Shown here: one piece after another, positions 54,048-63,904 of the stretch
Position numbering within the stretch: the stretch's first letter is position 1
Layout: the number at the start of each line of letters is the position of its first letter
From: Ochrobactrum sp. CGA5
GTDB lineage: Bacteria; Pseudomonadota; Alphaproteobacteria; Rhizobiales; Rhizobiaceae
Length of the DNA: 64,000 bases
Reading direction: 5' to 3'
Assembly: GCF_006345815.1 (NCBI RefSeq)
Contig: NZ_VCIG01000042.1
Location: 420,990 to 484,989, forward strand
Program-made: the position numbers and the translations under genes
Notes under the pieces: model-generated
The model's database searches: none
What the model was told of the DNA's origin: nothing
The model's input: only the letters and a program-made list of their open reading frames with translations

Positions 54048-55292
54048 ATGACCAGACAGCCAAGCCTGCAAGCAGTACCTGCTGCGATGCCATCCGATCA
54101 AAAAGGTATGCCGCGCGGACTGAAAATGACCGGTCCCGTCCTCCTCAGCTATGGCTTCCGCCCTTTCTTTCTGGGCGGAGCCATATGGGCCATTTTGGCC
54201 ATGCTTTTCTGGATATTGTCATTGACGCTCGGAATGCCGTTGGGCGGTTCCTATGGTGGATTGAACTGGCATGCTCATGAAATGGTATTCGGTTTCTCGT
54301 CAGCCGTCCTGGCGGGTTTTCTGCTGACAGCCATTCCGAACTGGACGGGAGGCCTGCCGGTGTCGGGCACACCGCTTGCCCTTCTTTGTGGCGTATGGCT
54401 TGCCGGACGCCTCGTCTTTCTGGAGCCAGATCTCATCGATGTGCGCTTTGCAGTCGCTGTCGAAAGCCTGTTTCTGCCTTTGCTGCTTTCCATCTGTGCG
54501 CGGGAAATCATTGCTGGGCGCCAATGGAAAAACCTTAAGGTGCTGGTCGGCGTGGCAACGGTGATGGGCGCCAATCTTGTCTTCCATTATCTGATCCTGA
54601 CCGACGGCGACGTGGCATTGGCCAACCGCATCGGGGTCAGCGCTTATGTCCTTCTGGTTATGGTGATTGGCGGGCGCATTGTGCCAAGCTTCACCCGCAA
54701 CTGGCTCAACAAGATGGGGACGACGCGCTTTCCGGTCCCGTTCAATCGCTATGACGGGTTTAGTATCCTTGTCGGGATGGCTGCCTGCATCGGCTGGATC
54801 GCAGCTCCCGATCAAACCATAACTGCGGTACTGGCGTGGATTGCAGCCCTGTTTCACATCGTGCGGCTTTACCGCTGGCGCGGATGGTCTGTAGCGCGGG
54901 AAAAGCTGCTGCTTGTACTTCACGTCGCCTATGCATTTATCCCGCTCGGCTTTTTTGTCATCGGTCTTTCGGCCATTGATCGCCTTAATCCATATTCCGC
55001 CTTGCATGTCGTGACCGTGGGTGCGATCGGCTGCATGATGCTGGCGGTCATGACGCGGGCCACCCGCGGCCATACCGGGCGCGAACTGACGGCTTCGCCC
55101 GTCACGCAAGTCGCTTATCTGTGCCTTGTCGCGGCAGCGCTGATCCGTCCACTGGCGGAAGTCATGCCGAATTTCTTCCACACCATCCTCGCAGCATCTG
55201 CCCTACTTTGGATGGGGGCTTTCGGGCTCTATGTCCTGGAATACGGCCCGATGCTGTTGCGTGAGAGGCGCCAGCGTATGGCCGGGGCGTAA
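54048..55292 (+). CDS. nnrS: NnrS family membrane protein
   Basis: A 414-residue protein with about 12 transmembrane helices, belonging to the haem- and copper-containing NnrS family that protects against nitric oxide and usually belongs to denitrification regulons. Conserved histidines lie in G-L-N-W-H-A-H-E-M-V-F-G and near R-G-H-T-G-R. GAGGAC precedes the ATG at 54048; the frame is open nine codons further up. It follows the pseudoazurin gene and ends at a good terminator. Confidence 0.92.
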   Translation: MTRQPSLQAVPAAMPSDQKGMPRGLKMTGPVLLSYGFRPFFLGGAIWAILAMLFWILSLTLGMPLGGSYGGLNWHAHEMVFGFSSAVLAGFLLTAIPNWTGGLPVSGTPLALLCGVWLAGRLVFLEPDLIDVRFAVAVESLFLPLLLSICAREIIAGRQWKNLKVLVGVATVMGANLVFHYLILTDGDVALANRIGVSAYVLLVMVIGGRIVPSFTRNWLNKMGTTRFPVPFNRYDGFSILVGMAACIGWIAAPDQTITAVLAWIAALFHIVRLYRWRGWSVAREKLLLVLHVAYAFIPLGFFVIGLSAIDRLNPYSALHVVTVGAIGCMMLAVMTRATRGHTGRELTASPVTQVAYLCLVAAALIRPLAEVMPNFFHTILAASALLWMGAFGLYVLEYGPMLLRERRQRMAGA

Positions 55293-55320
55293 TCGCCTCA
55301 TCTCGATACTATTATAAGGA

Positions 55321-55352
55321 GCAGTCTGCGGGTCGCCTGCGGACTGCTTTTT
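55321..55352 (+). terminator. intrinsic terminator of nnrS
   Basis: A 12-bp stem with two G-U pairs (55321-55332 with 55336-55347) and a 3-base loop is followed by TTTTT. Confidence 0.83.
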
Positions 55353-55702
55353 CGTGTTTCGGGAAGTGAGTCGCGTCGCCAGAACCGCGATTTGGTCCGC
55401 CCGAATAGCCTAAAGCAGGGGTGTGGAAAGAAAAATCACACTCAAGATCACATTTAAATCGTTATAATGTTATGGCCGTATTGTTATGCTTTTGAAACGG
55501 TGTTACCGGAATTGGTGTCTGAGAGGCTGGCCCTGAAAGGACTGCAAAATCTCGGGCAGCACGAGCGCTTTGCACCCAGTCGGGGTTACGCCCCGTTACA
55601 CAATGCGCCCTGGCTTTGTTGTTGTACGCATATCGGCGCCGAACCGGGTTTCGTCTGCCGGACATGCTCAAGGCTTTGCTTTTGGCAAGGAGGTTGCCGC
55701 CG
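55353..55702 (+). promoter_or_regulatory. long leader region upstream of transketolase
   Basis: The 350-base gap upstream of the transketolase gene contains a perfect TATAAT at 55463-55468, a possible -10 element, but no good -35. The transketolase frame is open back to a TTG at 55616, but AGGAGG at 55689-55694 and the family start place translation at 55703. No other gene is evident. Confidence 0.4.
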
Positions 55703-57703
55703 ATGAATTTCGCCCCGCCCGTATCAGATATGCTGCAACTCGCCAACTGCATTCGCGCTCTCTCGATTGATGCTGTGGACGCCGCCAATTCCGGCCATCC
55801 GGGAATGCCGCTCGGCATGGCAGACGCGGCAGCCGTTCTGTTCTCCAAGCATCTGAAATTTGATGCCGCGGCACCGAACTGGGCGGATCGCGATCGTTTC
55901 GTGCTCTCCAATGGTCACGGTTCGATGCTGCTTTACAGCGCGCTCTATCTGGCGGGCTATAAGGATGTGTCTATCGACGAGCTGAAGAACTTCCGCCAAT
56001 GGGGTTCAAAGACCGCCGGTCATCCAGAATATGGTCACACTGAAGGCGTTGAGCTGACCACCGGCCCGCTTGGTCAGGGTCTTGCCAGCTCGGTCGGCAT
56101 GGCAATCGCCGAACGCGCGCTCGCCGACCAGTTCGGCAAGGATATTGTCGATCACCGCACCTATGTTTTTTGCGGCGACGGCTGTCTCATGGAAGGCGTG
56201 GGACAGGAAGCGATCTCGCTGGCTGGTCATCTTCGCCTTGGCAAGCTGATCGTGCTTTACGATGATAACGGCATCACGATTGATGGCAGCACGGAAATCG
56301 CCTTCACCGACGATATTCCGGCCAAGTTCAAGGCGTGCGGCTGGAACGTCGAAAAGGTCGACGGTCACGATCATGATGCCATCGATGCCGCGTTGACGCG
56401 TGCCAAGGCTCAGGTCGACCGTCCGACGCTGATCGCACTCAAGACGGTCATTGGTTATGGTTCTCCGAACCGCGCCGGTACGAGCGGTGTGCATGGCGCG
56501 CCGCTAGGTGCTACGGAAAATGCCGCCACCAAGGCAGCGCTCGGCTGGACGGCTGAAGCCTTTGAGATTCCTGGTCCCCTGCTGGATGCCTGGCGTGAAG
56601 CCGGTGCACGCGGCGCATCAGACCGCGAAGCATGGCAGAAGCGCGTCGATGCGTTGCCGGAAGCGGAACGTACCGAGTTCGACCGTCGTATTGCCGGCAT
56701 TTTGCCGGAGGGCTTTGCGGCGGTGGTCCACGACGCAAAGCAGCGCCTCCTCGACAAGCCGCAGAATGTTGCGACCCGCAAGGCAAGCCAGATCGCGCTT
56801 GAAAGCCTGACGGCGGCGCTACCGGAAATGATCGGCGGTTCGGCTGATCTTACCCATTCGAACCTCACCCGTGTTCCTGCCGTCGACAGCGATTTCACGC
56901 CGGAAAAGAGCGGTCGCTATGTCAGCTACGGCGTGCGTGAATTTGCGATGGGCGCGGCGATGAACGGCATCGCGGTCCATGGCGGTTTCATCCCTTACGG
57001 CGGCACCTTCATGGTGTTTTCCGATTACGCCCGCAACGCCATTCGCCTTTCGGCACTCATGGGTGTGCGTGTCATCCACGTGTTGACGCATGACTCCATT
57101 GGTCTCGGCGAAGATGGCCCGACCCACCAGCCGGTTGAACATCTGGCCAGCCTGCGCGCCATGCCGAACCTTCATGTTTTCCGTCCGGCAGACACGATTG
57201 AAACGCTGGAATGCTGGGCTGTGGCGGTTTCCGATCCGCATACGCCTTCGGTTCTGGCCCTGTCACGCCAGAACGTGCCACAGCTTCGTACCGACAATGG
57301 CGAGAACCTTTCGGCACGCGGTGCCTATGTGCTGCGTGAGGCGAAGGGCGAGCGCCAGATCACATTGCTTGCCACGGGCACGGAAGTCTCGCTTGCGGTG
57401 AAGGCAGCAGAAAAGCTTGCCGAAGAAGGCATAGCGACGGCGGTTGTCTCCATGCCAAGCTGGGATCTGTTTGAAAAGCAGAGCAAGGATTATCGCGAGG
57501 GCGTTCTGGGTGACGCGCCGCGCATCGCCGTCGAGGCTGCAGGTAAATTCGGCTGGACGCGTTATGTCGACAGCGAAGACGACGTGATCGGCATGGATGG
57601 CTTCGGCGCTTCGGCTCCCGCCGAAGTGCTTTATGAAAAATTCGGCATCACCGCAGAGGCGATTATCGCCCGTGCAAAATTCTTGCTGGAGCAGGGCAAA
57701 TGA
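55703..57703 (+). CDS. tkt: transketolase
   Basis: A thiamine-diphosphate enzyme of 666 residues that transfers two-carbon units between sugar phosphates (including erythrose 4-phosphate and xylulose 5-phosphate). Family marks: [11 protein letters not shown] near residue 25, L-S-N-G-H-G-S-M, the ThDP motif G-D-G-C-L-M-E-G-V...-D-D-N, and in the second half the Glu of V-R-E-F-A-M-G. It overlaps the next gene in ATGA, forming a Calvin-type trio with fructose bisphosphatase and aldolase. Its place opposite the erythritol genes fits the use of erythrose 4-phosphate. Confidence 0.96.
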   Translation: MNFAPPVSDMLQLANCIRALSIDAVDAANSGHPGMPLGMADAAAVLFSKHLKFDAAAPNWADRDRFVLSNGHGSMLLYSALYLAGYKDVSIDELKNFRQWGSKTAGHPEYGHTEGVELTTGPLGQGLASSVGMAIAERALADQFGKDIVDHRTYVFCGDGCLMEGVGQEAISLAGHLRLGKLIVLYDDNGITIDGSTEIAFTDDIPAKFKACGWNVEKVDGHDHDAIDAALTRAKAQVDRPTLIALKTVIGYGSPNRAGTSGVHGAPLGATENAATKAALGWTAEAFEIPGPLLDAWREAGARGASDREAWQKRVDALPEAERTEFDRRIAGILPEGFAAVVHDAKQRLLDKPQNVATRKASQIALESLTAALPEMIGGSADLTHSNLTRVPAVDSDFTPEKSGRYVSYGVREFAMGAAMNGIAVHGGFIPYGGTFMVFSDYARNAIRLSALMGVRVIHVLTHDSIGLGEDGPTHQPVEHLASLRAMPNLHVFRPADTIETLECWAVAVSDPHTPSVLALSRQNVPQLRTDNGENLSARGAYVLREAKGERQITLLATGTEVSLAVKAAEKLAEEGIATAVVSMPSWDLFEKQSKDYREGVLGDAPRIAVEAAGKFGWTRYVDSEDDVIGMDGFGASAPAEVLYEKFGITAEAIIARAKFLLEQGK

Positions 57704-58722
57704 CAATGGCTGGCAATTTTTCTCCCCTCGTTCTGGTAGGCGATAGCGACCGCGTGGAAGCCGAAGCTGTCGGTGCCTATCTCGACAACTGGGCAGGCAA
57801 GGACGCATTGCGCCTTGCGACTGCCGATGCGATCAAGGCTATTCTGGCCGGGGCGATACGGCTTGCCGGTCGTATTGCACGAGGTTCTCTTCCGGGCGAT
57901 CCGGGCAAGCTCGTGGGCGTCAACAGCGATCAGGACCAGCAGAAGTGCATCGATGTCGGTTCGCACAATCTGTTCGTCGATCTGCTGGTTGCTGCGGGTG
58001 CGGCGTCCATTCTATCGGAAGAAGCCGACCTCCCCGTGGCGGGTAAGGCGGATGGGTTAATTGCCGTTGCCATCGACCCGCTCGACGGTTCGGGCAATGT
58101 GGGCCTCGGCGCGCCACTTGGCACGATATTTTCGATTTTCCCGGCAGACACAGTGGAGCCGTTCTTGCAGCCCGGCAATCGCCAGCTTGCCGCCGGTTAT
58201 GTTTCCTATGGCAATTCGGTTGATCTCGGCTTTTCAGTGGGTGAGGGCGTGATTTTCGCGACCTTCGATCCGGCAAGCGGGATTTTCCAAATCACGCGCC
58301 GCAATGTAACGCTGCCGGAACGCACCTCCGATCTGGCGTTCAACGCATCCGTCCAGCGGCATCTGTCCACGGGCATGCAAGCCTATGTCAACGACGCATT
58401 CCTTGGAAAGGATGGTCCGCGCGGACGTAACTTCAATATGCGCTGGCTCGGTGCTGCGGTTGGCGACATGCACCGCATCATGCAGCGCGGCGGTCTGTTC
58501 TTCTATGTGAATGACAGCCGCCCCGGCTACGAGAAGGGCCGTCTGCGGCTCGTCTACGAAGCCAATCCAATTGCTTTCCTCGCCCGTGAGGCGGGTGGCA
58601 AGGCGACCGACGGTTCGAGACCCATTCTCGATATCGTCCCGCAAACCTATCACGAGCGCAGTGCGCTGGTGTTCGGCGTGGCCGAAGAGGTGGATATCCT
58701 CGGCGAATACTTCGCGAAATAA
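57700..58722 (+). CDS. fbp: class I fructose-1,6-bisphosphatase
   Basis: A 340-residue class I (FBPase/inositol-phosphatase fold) enzyme removing the 1-phosphate of fructose 1,6-bisphosphate for gluconeogenesis. The metal site is D-P-L-D-G-S-G-N (family D-P-x-D-G-S) preceded by L-S-E-E-A. The substrate-binding [12 protein letters not shown] is near the C terminus. The start overlaps the transketolase stop; the aldolase gene follows after 30 bases. Confidence 0.93.
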   Translation: MTMAGNFSPLVLVGDSDRVEAEAVGAYLDNWAGKDALRLATADAIKAILAGAIRLAGRIARGSLPGDPGKLVGVNSDQDQQKCIDVGSHNLFVDLLVAAGAASILSEEADLPVAGKADGLIAVAIDPLDGSGNVGLGAPLGTIFSIFPADTVEPFLQPGNRQLAAGYVSYGNSVDLGFSVGEGVIFATFDPASGIFQITRRNVTLPERTSDLAFNASVQRHLSTGMQAYVNDAFLGKDGPRGRNFNMRWLGAAVGDMHRIMQRGGLFFYVNDSRPGYEKGRLRLVYEANPIAFLAREAGGKATDGSRPILDIVPQTYHERSALVFGVAEEVDILGEYFAK

Positions 58723-58752
58723 CCTGATCTAACATTGACTAGGAGGCTAGAA

Positions 58753-59817
58753 ATGGCGCGCATTACGCTGCGGCAATTGCTCGATCACGCCGCTGAAAAG
58801 GGTTACGGCGTCCCGGCATTCAACATCAACAACATGGAACAGGCGCTGGCCATCATGGAAGCGGCGGATGCCGTCGATGCGCCAGTCATCCTGCAGGCTT
58901 CGCGCGGCGCGCGTGCCTATGCGAATGACATCATGCTTCGTCACATGATGGACGCGGTGACGGAAATCTATCCGCATATTCCGGTCTGCGTGCATCTCGA
59001 CCACGGCAACGAAGCCGCCACTTGCATGACCGCCATCCAGGCAGGCTTTACCTCCGTCATGATGGACGGTTCGCTCAAGGCTGATGGCAAGACCCCTGCC
59101 GACTGGGACTATAACGTCTCTGTCACACGTCAGGTCAGCGAGATGTCCCATCTGGGCGGCATTTCGGTGGAAGGTGAACTCGGTGTTCTGGGTTCGCTCG
59201 AAACCGGCATGGGCGATGCAGAAGACGGTCACGGCGCGGAAGGCGTGCTGTCGCACGACCAGCTTCTCACCGATCCAGATGAGGCGGTGAAGTTTGTACG
59301 CGAAACCAAGGTCGATGCGCTGGCAATCGCAATGGGCACGTCGCATGGCGCCTATAAATTCAGCCGCAAGCCGGACGGTTCCGTGCTCGCCATGCATGTG
59401 ATTGAGGAAATTCATCGCAAGCTGCCGAACACGCATCTTGTCATGCACGGCTCATCTTCCGTGCCCGAAGAGCTGCAGGAAATCATCAACAAGTATGGCG
59501 GCAAGATGAAGCCGACCTGGGGTGTTCCGGTTGAGGAAATTCAGCGCGGCATCAAGCATGGCGTGCGCAAGATCAACATCGATACGGACAACCGTATGGC
59601 GCTGACCGGCCAGATTCGCCGCGTCCTGCAGGAAGATCCGAGCGAGTTCGATCCGCGCAAATACCTGAAGCCTGCAATGGCTGCGATGACCAAGCTCTGC
59701 AAGGAGCGTTTCGAGCAGTTCGGCACCGCCGGTCATGCTGCCTCGATCCGTCCGATCCCGCTTTCCGACATGGCAAAGCGCTATCGCGATGGTTCGCTGG
59801 ATCCGAAGTTCAGCTAA
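58753..59817 (+). CDS. fba: class II fructose-bisphosphate aldolase, Calvin subtype
   Basis: A 354-residue zinc aldolase condensing two triose phosphates, or a triose phosphate with erythrose 4-phosphate. The catalytic and zinc residues are in H-L-D-H-G and later G-T-S-H-G-A-Y-K and V-M-H-G-S-S-S. The long insert and N-terminal [11 protein letters not shown] match the CbbA subgroup. AGGAGG lies before the ATG at 58753. It is the last gene of the tkt-fbp-fba operon and ends at a shared terminator. Confidence 0.95.
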   Translation: MARITLRQLLDHAAEKGYGVPAFNINNMEQALAIMEAADAVDAPVILQASRGARAYANDIMLRHMMDAVTEIYPHIPVCVHLDHGNEAATCMTAIQAGFTSVMMDGSLKADGKTPADWDYNVSVTRQVSEMSHLGGISVEGELGVLGSLETGMGDAEDGHGAEGVLSHDQLLTDPDEAVKFVRETKVDALAIAMGTSHGAYKFSRKPDGSVLAMHVIEEIHRKLPNTHLVMHGSSSVPEELQEIINKYGGKMKPTWGVPVEEIQRGIKHGVRKINIDTDNRMALTGQIRRVLQEDPSEFDPRKYLKPAMAAMTKLCKERFEQFGTAGHAASIRPIPLSDMAKRYRDGSLDPKFS

Positions 59818-59835
59818 GTTTTCTAAAGTGACAAA

Positions 59836-59863
59836 AGAAAAGCGGCCAACTGGCCGCTTTTCT
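59836..59863. terminator. bidirectional terminator between aldolase and rpiB genes
   Basis: A near-perfect palindrome with A-G-A-A-A-A-G-C-G-G-C-C-A at 59836-59848 and its complement at 59851-59863. The A/T arms give a U-tract in both directions, ending both convergent operons. Confidence 0.87.
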
Positions 59864-59882
59864 GCTTTTAATGACTGGCCAA

Positions 59883-60338
59883 TCAAGCCTTGTTGTATTT
59901 CGCGTCAACTTCGTTGATCGCGTTGACATTGCCAGCCGAGCGGCCGTTTTCGTCAAAGGTCTGCGCGAGGAAAGCGTCGGCTATGGTCTTGGCCACTTCC
60001 GCGCCGATGACGCGGGCGCCCATGGTGATGATCTGGGCATTGTTGGAGAGCGCTGCACGCTCTGCCGAATAGGTGTCGTGCGTCAACGCGGCGCGGATGC
60101 CCGGGACCTTGTTGGCTGCAATGCAAACACCGATGCCGGTGCCGCAAACCAGAATGGCACGGTCATAAGTGCCATCGAGAACGGCGGAAGCCACGCGGTC
60201 GGAGAGATTGGCGTAGAATGCATCCGCGCCAGCGTCTGTACGCGAGATTTCGGAAACCTCGAAGCGATCCTTCAGGTGATCGGCCAGAACCTTGGCCAGA
60301 CCTTCGCCAGCGCTGTCGCCTGCTACTGCAACTTTCAT
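59883..60338 (-). CDS. rpiB: RpiB-family sugar-phosphate isomerase of the erythritol pathway
   Basis: A 151-residue RpiB/LacAB fold protein. Typical features: G-D-S-A-G-E-G near residue 8, the active-site Cys in [14 protein letters not shown], and H-D-T-Y-S-A near residue 87. In Brucella the corresponding protein (EryI) makes D-erythrose 4-phosphate as the last step of erythritol use. AAGGAG precedes the ATG. It is the last gene of the deoR-tpiA-rpiB group. Confidence 0.9.
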
Positions 60339-60349
60339 GATATTGCTCC

Positions 60350-61120
60350 TTAGTTAGCTTGAATCTTGGCGGCGCACTTGGCCAAAATGTCGAGATAGCC
60401 CTCGACGTTCCATGCCGAACGGCCGATGAAAAGCCCGTCAATGTGCGGGCAGGCGATCAGCTCTTCGCAATTGCCGGGATTGACCGAGCCGCCATAGAGG
60501 CAAGGCACGCGCCGGCCGAGTACGCTTTCCGCAACTGCGATGATTTCCGCCTGGCGTGCATCGGCATAGTCAGCCGACGCCGGGATACCATTTTCGCCGA
60601 TGGCCCAGACCGGTTCATAGGCGAACAGGATTTCAGCCTGCTTCTGCGTGTCGGAGAGCTTGGAAAGCGCACCGCGTACTTCTTCCTCAAGCACTTCGGC
60701 CGCGCGTCCGCTTTCACGGTCTTCCAGTGTTTCGCCGATGCAAATGAGCGGGATAAGGCCGTGGCGCACAGCGGCTTCGACTTTCAGGCCAACAGTCTCG
60801 TTGGTCTCACCGAAATGTTCACGACGCTCGGAATGACCGAGCTCGACGATATCGAGATTGCAGTCCTTGAGCATCAGCGGCGAAATCTCGCCGGTCCATG
60901 CACCCTGATCGGCCCAATGCATGTTCTGTGCGCCAACCTTTACGGAGGTGGTGGACAGGATTTCCTTCACTTCGCGCACGGCGGTGAAAGGCGGAATCAC
61001 GAAACGCTGAATCTCGGGCGAGCGGCTTGCGTCGGCAGCTTTCAGTGCTTCGGCGAAAACGCGGGCTTCGGCCAGCGTCTTGTTCATCTTCCAGCTTGTG
61101 CCAATCCAGAATCTGGTCAT
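60350..61120 (-). CDS. tpiA: triosephosphate-isomerase-like tetrulose-phosphate isomerase
   Basis: A TIM-barrel enzyme of 256 residues. The catalytic Lys11 (S-W-K-M-N), His (E-L-G-H-S-E-R-R) and Glu (Y-E-P-V-W-A-I-G) are kept. Differences from normal TIM are seen: S-W-K instead of N-W-K, G-E-N-G in place of G-T-G-K in loop 6, and G-R-S-A in place of G-G-A-S at the phosphate loop. This fits the second Brucella TIM (TpiA2/EryH), which acts on a four-carbon ketose phosphate in erythritol breakdown. It sits 11 bases before rpiB and 12 after the DeoR gene. Confidence 0.9.
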
Positions 61121-61132
61121 GCGTAACTGTTC

Positions 61133-61915
61133 CTAGTCTGCTGCTATTGTCAGTCTGACCCCGGCCTGCTCAAGCTCTTCCAGCACGGTCGCGTCGGGGG
61201 ATGAATCGGTTATGATCGCGTCGAAATCGGAAAGATCGGCCATCACATGCAGGGCCGGGCGTCCAAACCGCTGGTGATTAACCAGAAGGCAGGTGCGGGC
61301 GGCAGAAGCCGTCATCGCACGCTTCGTGCGGACAACATTCTCATCCATGTGATAGACGAGCTTGCCATTGACTGCGGGCGATGAGATGAAAGCGATGTCG
61401 GCACTCAGGTGCGACAGGGCACCTTCCGTCAGGATGCCGAAAAAGGCGTTGAACTTGGCGGAATAGGTTCCGCCAAGCGCAATCAGATTGATCCCGTTCT
61501 CGCCTTTCAGCTCATCAATGATAACAGCATTGTTGGTAATAACCGTCAGCGGGCGCTTTTCCCGAAGCATGCCGCCAAGGACAGCCGCCATGGATCCGTC
61601 GTTGATCATCACGGTCATGCCCGGCTCGACCAGTTCAAGCGCTGCGCGGGCCATCTTCTGCTTCGCTTCGCCGTCCTGCCGCTCGCGGAAGCGGAAATCG
61701 CTTTCAAACTGCGTGCCGGCGTCAATCGTCGCGCCGCCGCGCACCTTGCGCAGCACGCCGGACTGTTCCAGCGAGTCCAGGTCACGATGGATTGTCATCC
61801 TGGAAACAGCAAACCGATCCGCCAGATCGTCGAGATCGACGGCCTGATTTTCGACCAGAAGGTTTATGATCGCCTGTCTTCTGTCGTCGCGCTTCACGCT
61901 CTCATCCGATCTCAT
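61133..61915 (-). CDS. DeoR-family regulator of the erythritol cluster
   Basis: A protein of 260 residues. The N-terminal DeoR helix-turn-helix holds L-A-D-R-F-A-V-S-R-M-T-I-H-R-D-L-D-S-L, with the R-G-G-A stretch after it. A sugar-phosphate-binding DeoRC domain follows (I-T-N-N-A-V-I, G-G-T-Y-S and H-Q-R-F-G). It lies between eryD and the tpiA/rpiB pair, all on the same strand. A phosphorylated intermediate of erythritol use is the likely effector, though this is inferred. Confidence 0.9.
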   Translation of the reverse strand: MRSDESVKRDDRRQAIINLLVENQAVDLDDLADRFAVSRMTIHRDLDSLEQSGVLRKVRGGATIDAGTQFESDFRFRERQDGEAKQKMARAALELVEPGMTVMINDGSMAAVLGGMLREKRPLTVITNNAVIIDELKGENGINLIALGGTYSAKFNAFFGILTEGALSHLSADIAFISSPAVNGKLVYHMDENVVRTKRAMTASAARTCLLVNHQRFGRPALHVMADLSDFDAIITDSSPDATVLEELEQAGVRLTIAAD

Positions 61916-61986
61916 TGGCGGAACATTTTCTGCGCGGTGTTAGATCACAAAATCACAAAAAAATCCATGATAAAAATGTTATTTTG

Positions 61987-62937
61987 TTATTTTCCGTTTG
62001 GCTCTCCGACAAGGGCCTTTGCCGTTCGCTCATCGGTGATGAGGCCGTAAAGACGCCCGCTTTTCAGCACGGCGGAAATAGCTTCCGCTTTGGCAAGCCC
62101 GCCCGCAAGGCCCACGATTCGGCTCATATCCGCGTTTTCCACCGATGCAGCGATGGTGCGGGCCGTCAGCGCGGTTTCAAGGCGCTTGCCATCGGCATCA
62201 AAGAAATGGCCAAGCATTTCGCCAACGCCGCCGAGGTTGGCGATCTCTTCGACCTCGGCCAGTTCTATCATGCCGGATGTGACGAGCTGCGCTTGTGCAT
62301 CGACCGTGCCGATACCGACGATCTTCAGTTCAGCCTGGCAGCCCATGTCGAAAACGGTGGTGACGCCACGCTGTGCGAGCAGCACTTCGCGATCTTCTGC
62401 CGTGTTGGCGAAAAAGGGCACTGGCATCACATAAGCGGGCATGCCGGTCTTCTCGGCGATACGGTGCATCACATCATGCGGGTTGGCGGCGAAATTGCGA
62501 GTCAGGCCACCGAGCAACGACACGAAGCGCAGATCGTTGGCGACAACACGCGGCATGTAGCTGACTGCGGCCGAAAGCGTGCGGCCATGGCCGATTCCGA
62601 TGACTTCATGGTCACCATGTTCGATTTCGCGTCGGAGAAAATCCGCCCCCGCGTGGCCAAGCGCCATGAGCGGCAGTCCTTCTTCGCCGATGTCAGGCAC
62701 AACCTCGCAATAGTCGAGGCCGTACATATCGGCGAGCCGGTTTTCGAGGTCGATACATTCGGTGATGTCACCGTCTATGCTGACCTTCACCGCACCATCG
62801 GCGACGGCTTTGGCTATAAGGCGATGCGCTTTCACGGAAGGCAGGCCAAGGCGCTTCGCGACGGCTGACTGGGTCATGCCTGCCACGAAATGAAGCCATG
62901 CGGCGCGCAGCGCCAGTGAATCTTCAGCATCTGCCAT
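61987..62937 (-). CDS. eryD: SorC-family erythritol operon regulator EryD
   Basis: A protein of 316 residues. The N-terminal helix-turn-helix holds M-T-Q-S-A-V-A-K-R-L-G-L-P-S-V-K-A-H-R-L, and the C-terminal SorC/DeoR sugar-binding domain holds E-V-I-G-I-G-H-G-R-T-L and N-L-G-G-V-G-E-M-L-G-H-F-F-D-A-D-G. In Brucella, EryD represses the eryABCD operon and is relieved by erythritol or its product. It follows eryC by 27 bases and precedes the DeoR gene by 71 bases on the same strand. Confidence 0.92.
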   Translation of the reverse strand: MADAEDSLALRAAWLHFVAGMTQSAVAKRLGLPSVKAHRLIAKAVADGAVKVSIDGDITECIDLENRLADMYGLDYCEVVPDIGEEGLPLMALGHAGADFLRREIEHGDHEVIGIGHGRTLSAAVSYMPRVVANDLRFVSLLGGLTRNFAANPHDVMHRIAEKTGMPAYVMPVPFFANTAEDREVLLAQRGVTTVFDMGCQAELKIVGIGTVDAQAQLVTSGMIELAEVEEIANLGGVGEMLGHFFDADGKRLETALTARTIAASVENADMSRIVGLAGGLAKAEAISAVLKSGRLYGLITDERTAKALVGEPNGK

Positions 62938-62964
62938 TGAAAGCGATCCGGTTCCTTAAATTGT

Positions 62965-63897
62965 CTATATCTTCAAGTCCTTAGCGCCGGTGTCAATGTG
63001 CGGAGCCCAGAAGGCGACACTTTCTGCGATTTGCGAAATGACTTCGCGATCATTGGGCTCGCGTTCCTTGAAGGAAAGCTCAAGGCAGATTTCATTGTCC
63101 ACCGCACCACCTTCGGCAAATGCTTTGAGCAGCAGCTCAGGCTGAATGCGGCCCTTGGCATTGAAAGCAGCGGTGAACGGACGGTGACCACCCTTATCCA
63201 TCAGGCTCTGCTTGATGTGAATGATCGGTGAGACTTTCGGCACCGCACGCGCCCATGCATAGGGATCGAAATCATCCGGGTTCGACGAGGTCACATCGCC
63301 ATGATCAATATCGGCCATCATCCACATTGGGATTGCCATACTGGCGGCGGTCAGTCGGTCCTGAAGCTTGATGGATTCAGCAATCGTCTCGCCAAATTCG
63401 CGGCCAATGCTCATCGGTTCCCAGAAGACATAATCAAGACCAGCGCCAGCCGCATGGTCGGCAACCTCGGCCCAGCAGTCGATAGCAATTTTGATCAGTT
63501 CTTCGCGGCGTTCAGGACTGTCAAAATCCTTGTAAGTGAAGATCGCAAACTGTGTGCCGACCGACTTGCCACCAAGATCGCCAATAATATCGGCAAAAGT
63601 CTTGAACCAGTCGACATAATAGCGACGAACTTCCGCGTCCGGGTGGCCAAAATGGTTGAGACGGCCATAAGGGCCGGTCATGCCAGAAGTTACGCGAACG
63701 CCGGTACGCTGAAGGGCTTTGTCCATGTCGCGGGTGAGGCGGCGGATGGTCGAAGCCTGCCAGCTTGGATTGATGAATTCATGGGTAAGCTGAAGGTCGC
63801 GCAGGCGCAGATCGCGCGCAACGGTTTCAATCAGATCATCCGGTTCTGCAAAGCGATTGACCAGCGGATTGGTATTGAGCGAAAGCGTAAGGGCCAT
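62965..63897 (-). CDS. eryC: tetrulose-4-phosphate epimerase/racemase EryC
   Basis: A 310-residue TIM-barrel protein of the xylose isomerase/AP endonuclease 2 superfamily. A metal site is visible as E in W-E-P-M-S-I-G-R-E, D in M-M-A-D-I-D-H-G-D-V, H in I-I-H-I-K-Q-S and a late E in C-L-E-L-S-F-K. Once called a dehydrogenase, EryC was later shown to interconvert L- and D-3-tetrulose 4-phosphate. The ATG at 63897 starts M-A-L-T-L-S-L, seven bases after the eryB stop with GAGG-like bases near; the frame runs 14 codons further into eryB. Confidence 0.93.
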   Translation of the reverse strand: MALTLSLNTNPLVNRFAEPDDLIETVARDLRLRDLQLTHEFINPSWQASTIRRLTRDMDKALQRTGVRVTSGMTGPYGRLNHFGHPDAEVRRYYVDWFKTFADIIGDLGGKSVGTQFAIFTYKDFDSPERREELIKIAIDCWAEVADHAAGAGLDYVFWEPMSIGREFGETIAESIKLQDRLTAASMAIPMWMMADIDHGDVTSSNPDDFDPYAWARAVPKVSPIIHIKQSLMDKGGHRPFTAAFNAKGRIQPELLLKAFAEGGAVDNEICLELSFKEREPNDREVISQIAESVAFWAPHIDTGAKDLKI

Positions 63898-63904
63898 TGG
63901 TTCC

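Noticed and set aside
55703..59817. Autotrophic Calvin-cycle operon
   Set aside because: Only transketolase, bisphosphatase and aldolase are present; no RuBisCO, phosphoribulokinase or CbbR gene is in the window.
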